Source of the DNA: Alteromonadaceae bacterium Bs31
Lineage (GTDB): Bacteria > Pseudomonadota > Gammaproteobacteria > Pseudomonadales > Cellvibrionaceae
NCBI GenBank assembly: GCA_900177435.1
Contig: FXAI01000002.1
Location: 456,386 to 520,385 of the forward strand
DNA: 64,000 nucleotides
Direction of reading: 5' to 3'
Part shown: positions 38,730-49,183 of the stretch, piece after piece
Numbering within the stretch: position 1 is the first letter of the stretch
Layout of the letters: each line of letters starts with the position of its first letter
The notes under the pieces: model-generated
Database searches by the model: none
What the model was told of the DNA's origin: nothing
The model's input: only the letters and a program-made list of their open reading frames with translations
Position numbers and translations under genes: made by a program

Positions 38730-38975
38730 ATGGATGTCATATTTTTAACAGGCTTAGTGCTATTTTTGTTTGGGATCGTATGTGCAAAATGGGCCTTAGA
38801 GCTTGGCTATTCTCAGATGACTCAAATACTAATATTTATACTGGCTTTGTTTCTTGGCCCGCTGGTACTTTTTGGGCTTTACAATAAATTAATATACAGC
38901 AGGAAAATTTCCGGGCTGCCAGGTATCCATTTTTTTGGCGCAAGAAAAGAGACGAATGCTGTGGCTGGTAACTAA
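38730..38975 (+). CDS. Small two-helix membrane protein
   Basis: An 81-residue protein with two hydrophobic helices (about 4-20 and 30-50) and a basic C-terminal tail (KLIYSRKISGLP). GGAGAGGG precedes its ATG, so it is probably translated. It may be the last gene of the efflux operon or a separate unit. I recognise no family. A role as an accessory subunit of the pump or kinase is only suggested by position. Confidence 0.55.
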   Translation: MDVIFLTGLVLFLFGIVCAKWALELGYSQMTQILIFILALFLGPLVLFGLYNKLIYSRKISGLPGIHFFGARKETNAVAGN

Positions 38976-39368
38976 AAAAAGAAGCACTATTATTCGCGCC
39001 TTTTTCGCCGGTTTAAGCTGCAAGTAATATGGCGTGCTCCTTGTTTTGAGTCGCGTCCTGAGCTGAGCGCTGTCTAAAACACGCCAACTACCCAGCTATC
39101 CCCTCTGCTGGTCTTAGGTGGCTTAGCATATAGTGCGTGGTGCACTGTGTCTCCCAAGCCCTGGTGATCATAATATCTACTAATTAAATCCACTTTCTCC
39201 ATACTTGTGAATCAGGCAGACATTCTGTGCACCATGAAATAGCATAAGTGGTTGCGTTCCCTGTGCTGCGCAGTTTACTGTGGCGCTGCCTGCTGTTGTT
39301 GCTGCGCTTACGCAAGCAAATCTGTACTGATGACCAATACAATAAATAAATCCTTGGAGGACCAATCG
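38976..39368. other. Intergenic region upstream of the 217-residue lipoprotein
   Basis: A frame opening at a TTG at 39252 adds a cysteine-rich stretch to the next gene, but it lacks a ribosome site and falls in a GCTGTT-like low-complexity run. No other feature is supported. Confidence 0.4.
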
Positions 39369-40022
39369 ATGAAGCATGTAATTTTACCTTTTACGCTTTT
39401 ACTCACTGTATTTGCCCTGGCCGGCTGCGATCAAAAACAAAAAACCGAAGAAACGGCGGAGGCGCCGGAAGCCGCTGTTGAGGCTATGGAGCAGGCTGTT
39501 TCAGATGCCGCGCCTGCGGAGCAGGAAAAACCCTCAATGGTGTTCAGCCAAACCAAGAGTATGACTGCCAAAGTGGTAGAGGTGGATCAGGAAAGCCGCG
39601 TAGTTACTCTCGAAGGTGAGAACGGCAACCTGGTAACCTTTGTTGCCAGCGAGGATGTTCGCAACCTCGCCCAGGTGGAAGCTGGAGATCTGCTAACCAT
39701 CGAAGCTGTGGAAAACGTAGTTATCGAGCTGGTGGATGGTGAAGGTATGGAAGCCGGCGTAGGTGAAGTTGTCGCCTCTGCCAGAGCAGAAGAGGGCGAG
39801 AAGCCGGGTGCTGCCATGATGAGCAAAAGCGTTGAAGTCTTTATGGTAGAAGAAATTAACCTGGAAAATAATACCTACAAGCTGAAAAATGTTGATGGCA
39901 TGGTGGAAGAATTTGTTGCCAGAAACCCAGAAAACCTCAAGCTTGGTAAAGTGGGTGATTCCGTAGTTGTTACCGTAACGGAAGCGCTTGCTATTGCGGT
40001 TACAGAGCTGCCACAAGAGTAA
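39369..40022 (+). CDS. Lipoprotein of unknown function
   Basis: A 217-residue protein with signal MKHVILPFTLLLTVFALAGC and lipidated Cys20, followed by an acidic, alanine-rich spacer of about 40 residues. The rest forms two similar beta-rich halves: MTAKVVEVDQESRVVTLEG with VEAGDLLTIEAVENVVIEL, and VEVFMVEEINLENNTYKL with VGDSVVVTVTEALAIAV, which looks like an internal duplication of an OB-like or beta-barrel unit. GGAGG nine bases before the ATG fixes the start. Confidence 0.7.
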   Translation: MKHVILPFTLLLTVFALAGCDQKQKTEETAEAPEAAVEAMEQAVSDAAPAEQEKPSMVFSQTKSMTAKVVEVDQESRVVTLEGENGNLVTFVASEDVRNLAQVEAGDLLTIEAVENVVIELVDGEGMEAGVGEVVASARAEEGEKPGAAMMSKSVEVFMVEEINLENNTYKLKNVDGMVEEFVARNPENLKLGKVGDSVVVTVTEALAIAVTELPQE

Positions 40023-40034
40023 CTGTCCCCTATT

Positions 40035-40058
40035 GCCCATCAGCGCCTGTTGGTGGGC
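40035..40058 (+). terminator. Strong hairpin after the lipoprotein gene
   Basis: A ten-pair stem allowing G-U pairs (GCCCATCAGC at 40035-40044, GTTGGTGGGC at 40049-40058) closes on a four-base loop 12 bases after the stop. T-rich sequence follows but not a solid run, so termination is probable and not certain. Confidence 0.5.
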
Positions 40059-40082
40059 ATATTTCTGGTAATTTTAACGTTG

Positions 40083-40088
40083 TATAAT
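40083..40088 (+). promoter_or_regulatory. TATAAT -10 element before rsmG
   Basis: A perfect TATAAT lies about 30 bases before the rsmG GTG. The -35 position has no good match, so this may be a weak or extended promoter for rsmG-parA-parB. Confidence 0.4.
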
Positions 40089-40117
40089 TCGCCGTTTGTT
40101 GCAACTGGCGAATACTC

Positions 40118-40759
40118 GTGTCTAAACCCGCACTTTACAAGCAGCTCTCCTTAGCACGGCAAGTGCTTTCTATTCCCCTTGAAGAACCGCAGCTTGAGCA
40201 GCTCTGGAGCTACTTCGAGCTGTTTAGCAAATGGAACAAGACCTATAACCTCTCTGCCATTCGTGAGGGCCAGGACATTATTACCAAGCACCTGCTCGAC
40301 AGCCTGAGCATCGCTCCTTATATAGAAGGTACTCGCTTTATTGACGTGGGAACTGGCGGTGGTCTGCCCGGTATCCCCCTGGCGATTGCCTTTCCAGAGC
40401 GACACTTTACTCTGCTGGACTCCGCAGGCAAGAAAACGCGATTCCTGTTTCAGGTTAAGCAGGCCCTCAAACTGGATAACGTACAGATTGAAAATCGGCG
40501 GGTGGAGAGCTTTGCGCCGCAACCGCTATACGATGGGGTAGTCAGCCGCGCCTTTGCCTCTCTTAAAGATATGTGTAGCTGCTGCCAGCACTTGATCAAG
40601 GAAGATGGAAAATTTTTTGCGATGAAGGGGGTTTTTCCTGATCATGAGTTGAGCGAACTGGAAAAACACTATATCGTCGATGCCTCACATCAATTACAGG
40701 TACCTGGCTTAGAAGGCGAGCGCTGCCTGGTGGTGTTAAGAAGGCAAAAAACTCAATAA
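40118..40759 (+). CDS. rsmG: 16S rRNA (guanine527-N7)-methyltransferase
   Basis: A 213-residue cytoplasmic methyltransferase that modifies G527 of 16S rRNA. The SAM site DVGTGGGLPGIPLAI and the upstream KWNKTYNLSAIREG and HLLDSL words are diagnostic. It starts with GTG. It is followed 23 bases later by parA, the usual order, but the mnmG gene normally before it is absent here and a lipoprotein takes its place. Confidence 0.96.
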   Translation: MSKPALYKQLSLARQVLSIPLEEPQLEQLWSYFELFSKWNKTYNLSAIREGQDIITKHLLDSLSIAPYIEGTRFIDVGTGGGLPGIPLAIAFPERHFTLLDSAGKKTRFLFQVKQALKLDNVQIENRRVESFAPQPLYDGVVSRAFASLKDMCSCCQHLIKEDGKFFAMKGVFPDHELSELEKHYIVDASHQLQVPGLEGERCLVVLRRQKTQ

Positions 40760-40782
40760 ATTCAAAAGGTTAATATCGAAAA

Positions 40783-41574
40783 GTGGGCACTATATACGCG
40801 ATTGCAAACCAGAAAGGCGGGGTTGGCAAGACCACCACTTGTGTGAACTTGGCGGCCTCCCTGGCGGCGACCAAGAAGCAGGTACTGTTGGTAGACCTGG
40901 ATCCACAAGGCAACGCTACCATGGGAAGCGGCGTGGATAAAAATGACCTCGAATACTCTATATACGATGTATTGATGGGTCTCACTCGCCCGGAGAACGC
41001 CTACTGCACCTCTCCCGACGGTCACTACACGGTATTGCCCGCTAACGGCGACCTCACTGCAGCTGAGGTGGAAATGCTGCCGCTGGAAAACAAAGAGTAT
41101 CGCCTTAAAAGCGCCCTCTCGGCGGCTAAAGAGCAGTTTGACTACGTGTTGATAGACTGCCCTCCCTCGCTCAATATGCTCACCGTAAACGGCCTTACTG
41201 CCTGTGACGGAGTGCTTATTCCCATGCAGTGTGAATACTACGCACTGGAAGGTTTGTCGGCACTGGTCAATACCATAAACACCATCCAAAGTGTGCTCAA
41301 CCCCAAACTGAAGATAGAGGGCATACTGCGCACCATGTATGACCCTCGCAACAGTCTCACCGGCGACGTAAGTCAACAACTGCACAGCCATTTTGGCGAT
41401 AGGCTCTACCGCACCTGCGTGCCGCGCAATGTTCGTTTGGCTGAGGCGCCAAGTTTCGGAATGCCGGTTATCGCTTATGACAAACAGTCAAAAGGGGCGT
41501 TGGCTTATATTGCCCTGGCTGGCGAAATTTTGCGCAGAAATGAAGCCAGTACGCTGGAACTGGCTACGGCATAA
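40783..41574 (+). CDS. parA: Chromosome-partitioning ATPase ParA/Soj
   Basis: A 263-residue Walker-type ATPase that drives segregation of the replication origin with ParB. The deviant Walker A KGGVGKTT (residues 11-18) is near the GTG start, with LLVDLDPQGNATMGSG and DYVLIDCPPSL as the later motifs. The length is that of the chromosomal (not plasmid) type. ParB follows after an unusually long 195-base gap. Confidence 0.97.
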   Translation: MGTIYAIANQKGGVGKTTTCVNLAASLAATKKQVLLVDLDPQGNATMGSGVDKNDLEYSIYDVLMGLTRPENAYCTSPDGHYTVLPANGDLTAAEVEMLPLENKEYRLKSALSAAKEQFDYVLIDCPPSLNMLTVNGLTACDGVLIPMQCEYYALEGLSALVNTINTIQSVLNPKLKIEGILRTMYDPRNSLTGDVSQQLHSHFGDRLYRTCVPRNVRLAEAPSFGMPVIAYDKQSKGALAYIALAGEILRRNEASTLELATA

Positions 41575-41769
41575 GCTGAATGCCTCGGCCAATACCGTAA
41601 GCGAGAGGATTTACGCAAGGCCGCCAGATGATATGGCCGATGAATAAGTCCATCATAATGATCTGATTATTTGGCCAGTTAATAGTAAGCAATCAATTCT
41701 CACATGTTTATTCCCCCTGCTGTGCCGATATAATGGCCAGCAATTTGTCCATTCCATTAGGTATGTAGC

Positions 41770-42690
41770 ATGGTAAAACGAAAAGGACTGGGCCGCGGCC
41801 TGGATGCCTTACTGGGCGGCACGCCCGGCAGCACGCCGGCTGAAGCAATAAAAGCCGCCACTGAAGTGGCTGCTGAAATCACCTCTGCAGACACCAGCAA
41901 AGACGGCATGCTAAAAGACTTGCCAGTAGAGCTGTTGCAGCGGGGCAAGTATCAGCCGCGCAGAGATATGCACCCGGAGGCACTGGAAGAACTCGCTGAA
42001 TCCATAAAAGCCCAAGGTGTCATGCAGCCCATTGTGGTGCGCCCCATTGGCGAAGGCCGGTATGAGATTATTGCCGGTGAACGCCGCTGGCGAGCCACCC
42101 AGCAGGCGGGCCTGGACACCATTCCTTCGGTTATCCGGGATGTGCCCGATGAAACGGCAATCGCGCTGGCCTTGATTGAAAATATCCAGCGAGAGGATTT
42201 AAACCCTATCGAAGAGGCCATGGCGCTCAAGCGTTTTCAGGACGAGTTCGAGCTTACCCAGCAGGAAGTCGCCGACGCCGTTGGTAAAAGCCGTACGGCC
42301 ATAACCAACCTGATGCGCCTGCTTAATCTCAGTGGAGAGGTTAGAACCTTGTTGGAGCACGGCGATTTGGAAATGGGCCATGCCCGCTGCTTGTTAAGTT
42401 TGGATGAGGGTGCACAAATACGCGTTGCCCGCCAGATCGTTGCCAAAGGTATGACTGTTCGGCAGGCTGAAGCGCTCGCCCGCAAAACTCAGCAGGAAGA
42501 AAACGAGACGGGCTCAGAAAAAGAAAACTCCGATCACGATATAAAAAAGCTGGAAGAAGGCCTGGGCGAAAAAGTGGGGGTGCCGGTAATGGTTCAACAC
42601 TCGGCCAAAGGCAAAGGCAAGCTGATATTAAAATACAACAGTTTGGATGAGCTGGACGGCATATTGGCGCATTTGGGCTATGAGCACTGA
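41770..42690 (+). CDS. parB: Chromosome-partitioning protein ParB/Spo0J
   Basis: A 306-residue DNA-binding CTPase. The N-terminal region carries KYQPRRDM and the CTP-binding GERRWRA motif, followed by the helix-turn-helix LTQQEVADAVGKSRTAITN and a C-terminal dimerisation segment ending LDELDGILAHLGYE. It loads at parS near the origin; I found no parS consensus in the window. Gene order rsmG-parA-parB suggests proximity to oriC. Confidence 0.96.
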   Translation: MVKRKGLGRGLDALLGGTPGSTPAEAIKAATEVAAEITSADTSKDGMLKDLPVELLQRGKYQPRRDMHPEALEELAESIKAQGVMQPIVVRPIGEGRYEIIAGERRWRATQQAGLDTIPSVIRDVPDETAIALALIENIQREDLNPIEEAMALKRFQDEFELTQQEVADAVGKSRTAITNLMRLLNLSGEVRTLLEHGDLEMGHARCLLSLDEGAQIRVARQIVAKGMTVRQAEALARKTQQEENETGSEKENSDHDIKKLEEGLGEKVGVPVMVQHSAKGKGKLILKYNSLDELDGILAHLGYEH

Positions 42691-42784
42691 AACTATTCAG
42701 TGAATATCTGTAGATGAAAGCGGCGTTTTATTGAATAGAAATAAACTGCCGTGCAAAAGCGTTTATTTTTGAGGATTGATTGTC

Positions 42785-43381
42785 GTGAAAATATACGGAG
42801 ATAAGCGCTCTGGCAATTGCTACAAAATAGAACTTTGCAGCCGTTTACTGGGTATTGACTACCAGTTTATGGCTATTGATATACTGCAAGGCGAGACACA
42901 AAGGCCCGAATTTCTCGCCTTAAATCCCAACGGAAAAATTCCTGTAGTGGAGCTTGATGATGGCCGCGTGCTTTGGGAGTCCAACGCCATTATTAATTAT
43001 CTTGCGCTGGGCAGTGCTTTGCTTCCCCGTGATCCCTACCAGCTGGCTCAGGTGCAGCAGTGGCAGTTTTTCGAGCAGTACAGCCACGAACCCTATATCG
43101 CTGTACGCCGCTTTATCCAAAAATACCAAGGGATGCCAGCATCGCGTTTAGATGAATATCACGCGAAAAAAAGTGGTGGAGATAAAGCGCTGGCGATAAT
43201 GGAGCAACAATTCAACAAGTCCTTATTTTTATTGGGCGACACTGTTACAACGGCGGACTTGTCTCTTTTCGCTTACACCCATATTGCAGAGGAGGGAGGC
43301 TTTGAGTTGAGGCTTTATCCTGGTGTTCAAGCGTGGCTTGCCAGAATTCAGGCCTTACCAAACTATTACGCTATGAGTTAG
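42785..43381 (+). CDS. Glutathione S-transferase family protein
   Basis: A 198-residue thioredoxin-fold protein: KIYGDKRSGNCYKIELCSRL and NPNGKIPVVELDDGRVLWESNAIINYLA in the N-terminal domain give the glutathione site, followed by an all-helical C-terminal domain (TVTTADLSLFAYTHIAEEGG). A typical catalytic Ser or Cys can be read from RSGNCYK. I choose the GTG at 42785 because GAGG precedes it by ten bases; a TTG nine bases earlier is too close to that site. It sits between parB and metY, breaking the usual parB-atp order. Confidence 0.88.
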   Translation: MKIYGDKRSGNCYKIELCSRLLGIDYQFMAIDILQGETQRPEFLALNPNGKIPVVELDDGRVLWESNAIINYLALGSALLPRDPYQLAQVQQWQFFEQYSHEPYIAVRRFIQKYQGMPASRLDEYHAKKSGGDKALAIMEQQFNKSLFLLGDTVTTADLSLFAYTHIAEEGGFELRLYPGVQAWLARIQALPNYYAMS

Positions 43382-43384
43382 CAG

Positions 43385-43403
43385 AGCCCGGAAAACCCGG
43401 GCT
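43385..43403. terminator. Hairpin between convergent gst and metY
   Basis: AGCCCGG at 43385-43391 pairs with CCGGGCT at 43397-43403. It lies just after the gst stop between two convergent genes and could act in both directions. There is no T-run. Confidence 0.45.
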
Positions 43404-43444
43404 GCATTCCATTTACCCGTCCATATTGCGCGGCAAGAATCCGC

Positions 43445-44716
43445 TTAGGCCTTGTCTAGTGCCTGGCGAACATCGGCAATAATATCGTCGATATGTTCAA
43501 TGCCCACCGAAATTCTCACCAGATCCGGGCTTACGCCTGCAGCGGCTAGTTCTGTTTCATTCAGTTGGCGATGGGTGGTGGACGCGGGATGACAGGCCAG
43601 TGATTTTGCATCGCCAATATTAACCAGCCGCAAAATCATTTGCAGTGCATCAATGAACTTACCGCCCGCTTCAATACCACCGCGAATTCCAAAGCTCAAA
43701 ATTCCTGAAGCCTTTCCTCCGGTAATTTTTTTACAGTTTTCGTAATAGGGGCTCTCACTTAAAGCGGCGTAATTAACCCATTCTACTTTTTCATGCTTTG
43801 TTAAATACTGGGCGAGTTTTTGTGCGTTATCGCAATGTCGTTCCATTCGTAAGCTTAGCGTTTCCAGGCCCTGTAGTATCAAGAAGGCGTTCATCGGCGA
43901 AATAGCTGCACCGGTATTTCTTAGCGGTACTACGCGGCAGCGACCGATGTAGGCCGCTTCGCCTAAGGCTTCGGTATAAACAACACCGTGATAGGAAGGG
44001 TCCGGCTCATTCAGTACGGCGAAGCGCTCTTTGTTTGCTGCCCAGTCGAATTTGCCGGAGTCCACAATTATTCCACCAATGGATGTGCCGTGCCCGCCGA
44101 TATATTTTGTTAACGAGTGAACCACGATATCCGCACCGAGCTCGAAAGGGCGACATAAAAAAGGCGTTGCCACGGTGTTATCCACAATTAAGGGTACGCC
44201 GTGTTTGTGCGCAATTTCTGCTAAACGCTGAAGGTCCACCACATTGCCCGCCGGGTTACCAATGGACTCGCAAAAAACGGCTTTTGTTTTTTCATCGATA
44301 GCTTTATCAAAAGCCTCGAAATCGTCGTGTGAAATCATGCGCGCTTCGATGCCTTGCTTGGGCAAGGTGTGAGCGAACAGGTTGTAGGTGCCGCCGTAGA
44401 GTTGGCTGGTGCTGACAATATTGTCTCCCACTTCGCACAGGCACTGAAGTGAATATGTAATTGCCGCCATGCCGGAAGCCAATGCCAGCGCACCAATGCC
44501 ACCCTCCATTGCCGCCACTCTCTGCTCCAATACGGCCGTAGTGGGGTTCATGATTCTTGTGTAAATATTGCCTTGAACCTTCAGGTCGAATAAGTCGGCG
44601 CCGTGTTGTGTGTCATCAAATGTGTAGGAGGTTGTTTGGTAAATGGGCACTGCTGCTGCTTTGGTGCTTTGTTCAGACTGATAGCCTTCATGTAGAGCTA
44701 TGGATTCCAGTTTCAT
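43445..44716 (-). CDS. metY: O-acetylhomoserine sulfhydrylase
   Basis: A 423-residue PLP enzyme that makes homocysteine from O-acetylhomoserine and sulfide. Family words are IYQTTSYTFDDTQHGADLF, RIMNPTTAVLEQRVAAMEGG, the PLP-lysine region HSLTKYIGGHG and the C-terminal SLACHPASTTH. The length and the SLACHPASTTH segment fit MetY over MetZ or MetB. No MetJ box or SAM riboswitch was recognised in the 143 bases upstream. Confidence 0.95.
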   Translation of the reverse strand: MKLESIALHEGYQSEQSTKAAAVPIYQTTSYTFDDTQHGADLFDLKVQGNIYTRIMNPTTAVLEQRVAAMEGGIGALALASGMAAITYSLQCLCEVGDNIVSTSQLYGGTYNLFAHTLPKQGIEARMISHDDFEAFDKAIDEKTKAVFCESIGNPAGNVVDLQRLAEIAHKHGVPLIVDNTVATPFLCRPFELGADIVVHSLTKYIGGHGTSIGGIIVDSGKFDWAANKERFAVLNEPDPSYHGVVYTEALGEAAYIGRCRVVPLRNTGAAISPMNAFLILQGLETLSLRMERHCDNAQKLAQYLTKHEKVEWVNYAALSESPYYENCKKITGGKASGILSFGIRGGIEAGGKFIDALQMILRLVNIGDAKSLACHPASTTHRQLNETELAAAGVSPDLVRISVGIEHIDDIIADVRQALDKA

Positions 44717-44816
44717 AGTTTTTCTCTTTATTTTATTAACAGGTTAGCTGCTTCAATACGACGAGATCGCATTCAGGGTTCAAGCCTAGAGTAACTTATT
44801 GAGCGGGAATTTGATT

Positions 44817-44836
44817 CCAGTTAATAGCTTAACTGG
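44817..44836. other. Perfect hairpin between metY and the 331-residue lipoprotein gene
   Basis: CCAGTTAA (44817-44824) and TTAACTGG (44829-44836) form a perfect 8-bp stem with a 4-base loop, 24 bases after the lipoprotein stop on the minus strand. It has no T-run. It may protect the upstream mRNA end. Confidence 0.35.
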
Positions 44837-44859
44837 TTTGAGGGGAATGAAATGGCGAC

Positions 44860-45855
44860 TTATAGGGCGTGTTCTAAAGAGTCCCATGCGTGGTTAAAGC
44901 TATCTTCAAACTGTCCGTCGCCATCGGCATCTATTGCAATGTTCACTTGCTCGGCAGAGATAGCGCTAACGCGAATTTTGCTGCCTGCTGCACCGCTTAT
45001 TTCCATCTCGCCGCTGGAGGGATATTCACCCAAAAAGCCTTCAAATAATTTACTGGTAATAAAGGAGACTTCGCCACCCAAGTTTTGGTCGGTAATTTTG
45101 CCTGAGGATTCGCTGGTATAGGTGCTAGTGTCTTTATATTCAATATCGGTGGAGTAGAGGGTTTCCAGTACGAGGTTCTGGGAGCCGCCCATATTGATGC
45201 GACTGCTGCTAATTTCGATGGTGGTCGATTCTTCGGTGCTCACCTGGGTAACACTGATATCGCCATTGATGTTTACGCGGAAGCCGTTGTTGTCGGCCGC
45301 TTGTAAATCTTCAAATTCAATGTCGGCGGTGTATGAAAAGGTGCTACTGGCGAAAATTTTGCCCTCGATATAGGAAAAAATGAGAGTTACTTCTCCGTGC
45401 AGGCTGTTCTGCATGCTATCGACACAGTTGTTGAACTGGCTGGTAACGTAATCACCCGGAGCGAAGCCTGTTTCGGGGTTGGCCATTTGCGGGATGATGG
45501 AAACAAAGCCAGAGCCGTGGCAGGCAAAGGTTTGCTCGAAACCTGCAACACTGGCTGGCGCGACAGATGTGACGGTTTTTGTCGCGATACCAGAAAGGTT
45601 TACGGTTTTGCTTAAACTGCTCGGTGAGTTCAGGTTAACTGCGAAGCTACTGCTACCGGCCTCCATGATGGAAGAGCGCGCCCCGAAAGTGGCTGCAGCG
45701 ACGTCCAGAGCATTGAGTGAGCTGAGGGCGATCTTTTCTTCCTCAGTTTGCAGTGAGCCCGCTGAGGCTTGATTGTTGTTCTGCACAGACGAATCTTCCC
45801 CGCCGCCGCAGGCGACCAGGCTTAAGATTGCTATTGTCAGTAGTAGAACTTTCAT
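44860..45855 (-). CDS. Lipoprotein of unknown function
   Basis: A 331-residue protein with a lipoprotein signal MKVLLLTIAILSLVACGGG (Cys17). The mature part is low in aromatic residues and rich in Ser, Thr and Asn, with repeated short strands (SSTFSYTADIEFEDL, TTIEISSSRINMGG, SFITSKLFEGFLGEYPSSGEMEISG) and a last INIAIDADGDGQFEDS-like calcium-loop word. It could be a beta-rich surface or periplasmic protein. GAGG sits five bases before the ATG at 45855, and a Met 30 codons upstream would bury the signal. I recognise no family. Confidence 0.65.
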   Translation of the reverse strand: MKVLLLTIAILSLVACGGGEDSSVQNNNQASAGSLQTEEEKIALSSLNALDVAAATFGARSSIMEAGSSSFAVNLNSPSSLSKTVNLSGIATKTVTSVAPASVAGFEQTFACHGSGFVSIIPQMANPETGFAPGDYVTSQFNNCVDSMQNSLHGEVTLIFSYIEGKIFASSTFSYTADIEFEDLQAADNNGFRVNINGDISVTQVSTEESTTIEISSSRINMGGSQNLVLETLYSTDIEYKDTSTYTSESSGKITDQNLGGEVSFITSKLFEGFLGEYPSSGEMEISGAAGSKIRVSAISAEQVNIAIDADGDGQFEDSFNHAWDSLEHAL

Positions 45856-46321
45856 TTGTACCTCAAAATTGCGGTAAATCTCGCAGGAACTGAGCAGTAT
45901 AACAACTATAGGGGGCAGCTCAAACGCATTACTATAGCGATTCAAGCCATTAATAATACCGTTTTATTCACAGATTGCCTAAATAGTACGCAGCCTAATG
46001 GGGGTTCTTGGTCATATTGGCCATATTGCAGGTCGACTTTTGGTTGATCAAGCCACATCAACTCCCTATAATCCCCTTCGCCCATTTTTGCTGTCTGTTC
46101 GGCGCTGGGTACTGGTGTAAAGAAAGCGAACTGCCATTGAGGTGGTTCAAGCGGCCGATAATCTCAGGTTTGTGCTCAACCGACTTCACCTTCTGGTTTT
46201 TTTAGATAACGCAGTCCATCAGGGTTGTGGGACCTTACAGGGGTCTAAAATGACCGTTAGCGTTGTGCGTGTAGGCGCTTGTGCAAGAGGTATCGTGAGC
46301 TGCATGATGAAGGGGCTAGCA
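45856..46321. other. Upstream region of the ATP synthase operon
   Basis: No gene is supported. A sigma-70 promoter is placed at 46044-46072. A plus-strand frame from 46142 is the 5' extension of the atpI frame and is not believed. Confidence 0.5.
46044..46072 (+). promoter_or_regulatory. Sigma-70 promoter of the atp operon
   Basis: TTGATC at 46044-46049 and TATAAT at 46067-46072 are separated by exactly 17 bases. It lies about 250 bases before atpI, giving a long leader. Confidence 0.65.
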
Positions 46322-46708
46322 ATGAAATCTCCGGCTCTCGCAAGCCTGTTGATACAGTTGGCCATTGTGCTGCCTGTGTGTTTGTTGCTGGCTACGCTGA
46401 ATCGCGTATATGCCTATTCTTTGGGTTTGGGTACATTGGTGTTTATCCTGCCCAATACTTACTTTACCCTGTACGCATTTCGTTATCGCGGCGCGCGATC
46501 AGCACTGTGGATTGCAAAATCCTTTAATTGGGGAGAATCTGGAAAATTCGCATTGGTTGTTGTTGGTTTTGTGTTGGTGTTCCGCTTTGTGTCGCCCCTC
46601 AATGTCAGCCTTTTATTTGCGGGTTTCTGTAGTATGGTAGTTTTGCAATGGTGGCTGGCTGTATATCTTCAGCACCGTTGGCTAAAACACGTTTCACCAC
46701 CACAATAA
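46322..46708 (+). CDS. atpI: ATP synthase subunit I
   Basis: About 128 residues with four membrane helices (SLLIQLAIVLPVCLLLATL; LGLGTLVFILPNTYFTLYAF; FALVVVGFVLVFRF; LLFAGFCSMVVLQWWLAV). AtpI helps assemble the c-ring. I use the Met at 46322 with AAGGGG just upstream. A Met at 46250 also has AGGGG but would add 24 residues not usual for the family. First gene of the operon. Confidence 0.85.
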   Translation: MKSPALASLLIQLAIVLPVCLLLATLNRVYAYSLGLGTLVFILPNTYFTLYAFRYRGARSALWIAKSFNWGESGKFALVVVGFVLVFRFVSPLNVSLLFAGFCSMVVLQWWLAVYLQHRWLKHVSPPQ

Positions 46709-46720
46709 CGTATCACTTAA

Positions 46721-47680
<960 letters not shown>

Positions 47681-47730
47681 CTTTTAATTAATTTTAATTT
47701 AATGCATTTTCTACTTTTAGCTAGGAGTAA

Positions 47731-47979
<249 letters not shown>

Positions 47980-48027
47980 TCTTCAAAACACCCATTATTG
48001 TTCGAAAATCGTTAACGAGGTGTTGGA

Positions 48028-48498
48028 GTGAATATTAATTTAACACTCATTGGTCAATCGCTGACTTTTTTGGTGTTCATTGCATTTTGCATGAAGTACG
48101 TTTGGCCCGCTCTGTTCGGTATGATGGAGCAGCGCGAAAAACGTATTGCCGAAGGGTTACAAGCAGCTGACCGAGCAGACAAAGACTTAGAGCTAGCTCA
48201 GCAAAAAGCGACCAATCAATTGAAAGAAGCCAAACAACAGGCTGCTGCAATTATTGATCAGGCGAACAAGCGCTCTAGTCAAATTATTGATGAAGCGAAA
48301 GAACAGGCTCGCGCTGAAGGCGAACGTATTCGAGCGGCTGCCCACGCAGAAGTAGAGCACGAATTCAGCCAGGCGCGTGAAGCGTTGCGCGGTAAAGTTG
48401 CTACTCTTGCGGTTGCGGGCGCAGAGAAGATCCTTGGCGCCAGTGTTGATGCGAAAGCGCATACAGCAATGCTGGAAAAACTTGCAGCGGATCTTTAA
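48028..48498 (+). CDS. atpF: ATP synthase F0 subunit b
   Basis: 156 residues, matching E. coli. One N-terminal helix ([20 protein letters not shown]) is followed by a long charged coiled coil ([23 protein letters not shown]) that forms the peripheral stalk. GTG start. Confidence 0.96.
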   Translation: MNINLTLIGQSLTFLVFIAFCMKYVWPALFGMMEQREKRIAEGLQAADRADKDLELAQQKATNQLKEAKQQAAAIIDQANKRSSQIIDEAKEQARAEGERIRAAAHAEVEHEFSQAREALRGKVATLAVAGAEKILGASVDAKAHTAMLEKLAADL

Positions 48499-48510
48499 AG
48501 AGAGGGCCTT

Positions 48511-49053
48511 ATGGCAGAATTAGTTACTCTCGCGCGACCTTATGCCCGCGCTGTTTTTGGGTATGCTCGTGCAGCCGGTGCGCTCTCTGAGTGGTTGGTG
48601 TCGTTAAAAGAATCGGCAGCAGTTACTCGGGATGCAAAGGTTGCTGCGTTGCTGCATTCCCCGACAATAACTACCGACGGTAAAGCGCAAGCATTTATTG
48701 ATATTTGTGGTGGTGATGAAAGCGTGGGAAAACCCTTGGCGAATTTTTTCCATATTTTGGCAGAAAACAATCGCTTAGCGCTGCTTCCTCAGATTGCGGA
48801 ACTTTATGAGCTTTACAAAGCGAACGAAGAAAAAACCGTTGATGTTGAAGTGCTTTCGGCGTTCGATATACCCGAAGACTTGGAAAGCAAGCTCGCAATT
48901 ACCTTGAAAGAAACGTTAAAACGCGATGTAACCTTGAACACCTTGGTTGATGCGAGCTTGATTGGCGGTGCCATAGTTAGAGCTGGCGACACCGTGATTG
49001 ACGGTTCGGTACGTGGGCGTTTAACAAAGCTTGCTGAAGCAATGAACGGTTAA
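48511..49053 (+). CDS. atpH: ATP synthase F1 subunit delta
   Basis: A 180-residue stalk subunit. The N-terminal TLARPYARAVFGYARAAGAL and the C-terminal DASLIGGAIVRAGDTVIDGSVRGRL are the family's two signatures. It joins the b-subunits to the F1 head. GAGG precedes the ATG. Confidence 0.96.
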   Translation: MAELVTLARPYARAVFGYARAAGALSEWLVSLKESAAVTRDAKVAALLHSPTITTDGKAQAFIDICGGDESVGKPLANFFHILAENNRLALLPQIAELYELYKANEEKTVDVEVLSAFDIPEDLESKLAITLKETLKRDVTLNTLVDASLIGGAIVRAGDTVIDGSVRGRLTKLAEAMNG

Positions 49054-49183
49054 TTATTTAATGGGCTCGTGCAGTTGCGTTTGTGTTTCAAAGAATCACT
49101 GCAAAATGCGCTCTCGATGCTTTTAGTGTTTTGTGTAAACACGTAATTGTACAGAACTCGATTAAAAACTCAGGAATTACAGT

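Noticed and set aside
39252-39368. Cysteine-rich N-terminal extension of the 217-residue lipoprotein
   Set aside because: It begins at a TTG with no ribosome site, and the lipoprotein signal and GGAGG at 39369 mark the true start.
44178-44190. TTATCCACA as a DnaA box
   Set aside because: A single perfect copy inside metY, with no cluster or AT-rich unwinding element around it; not evidence of oriC.
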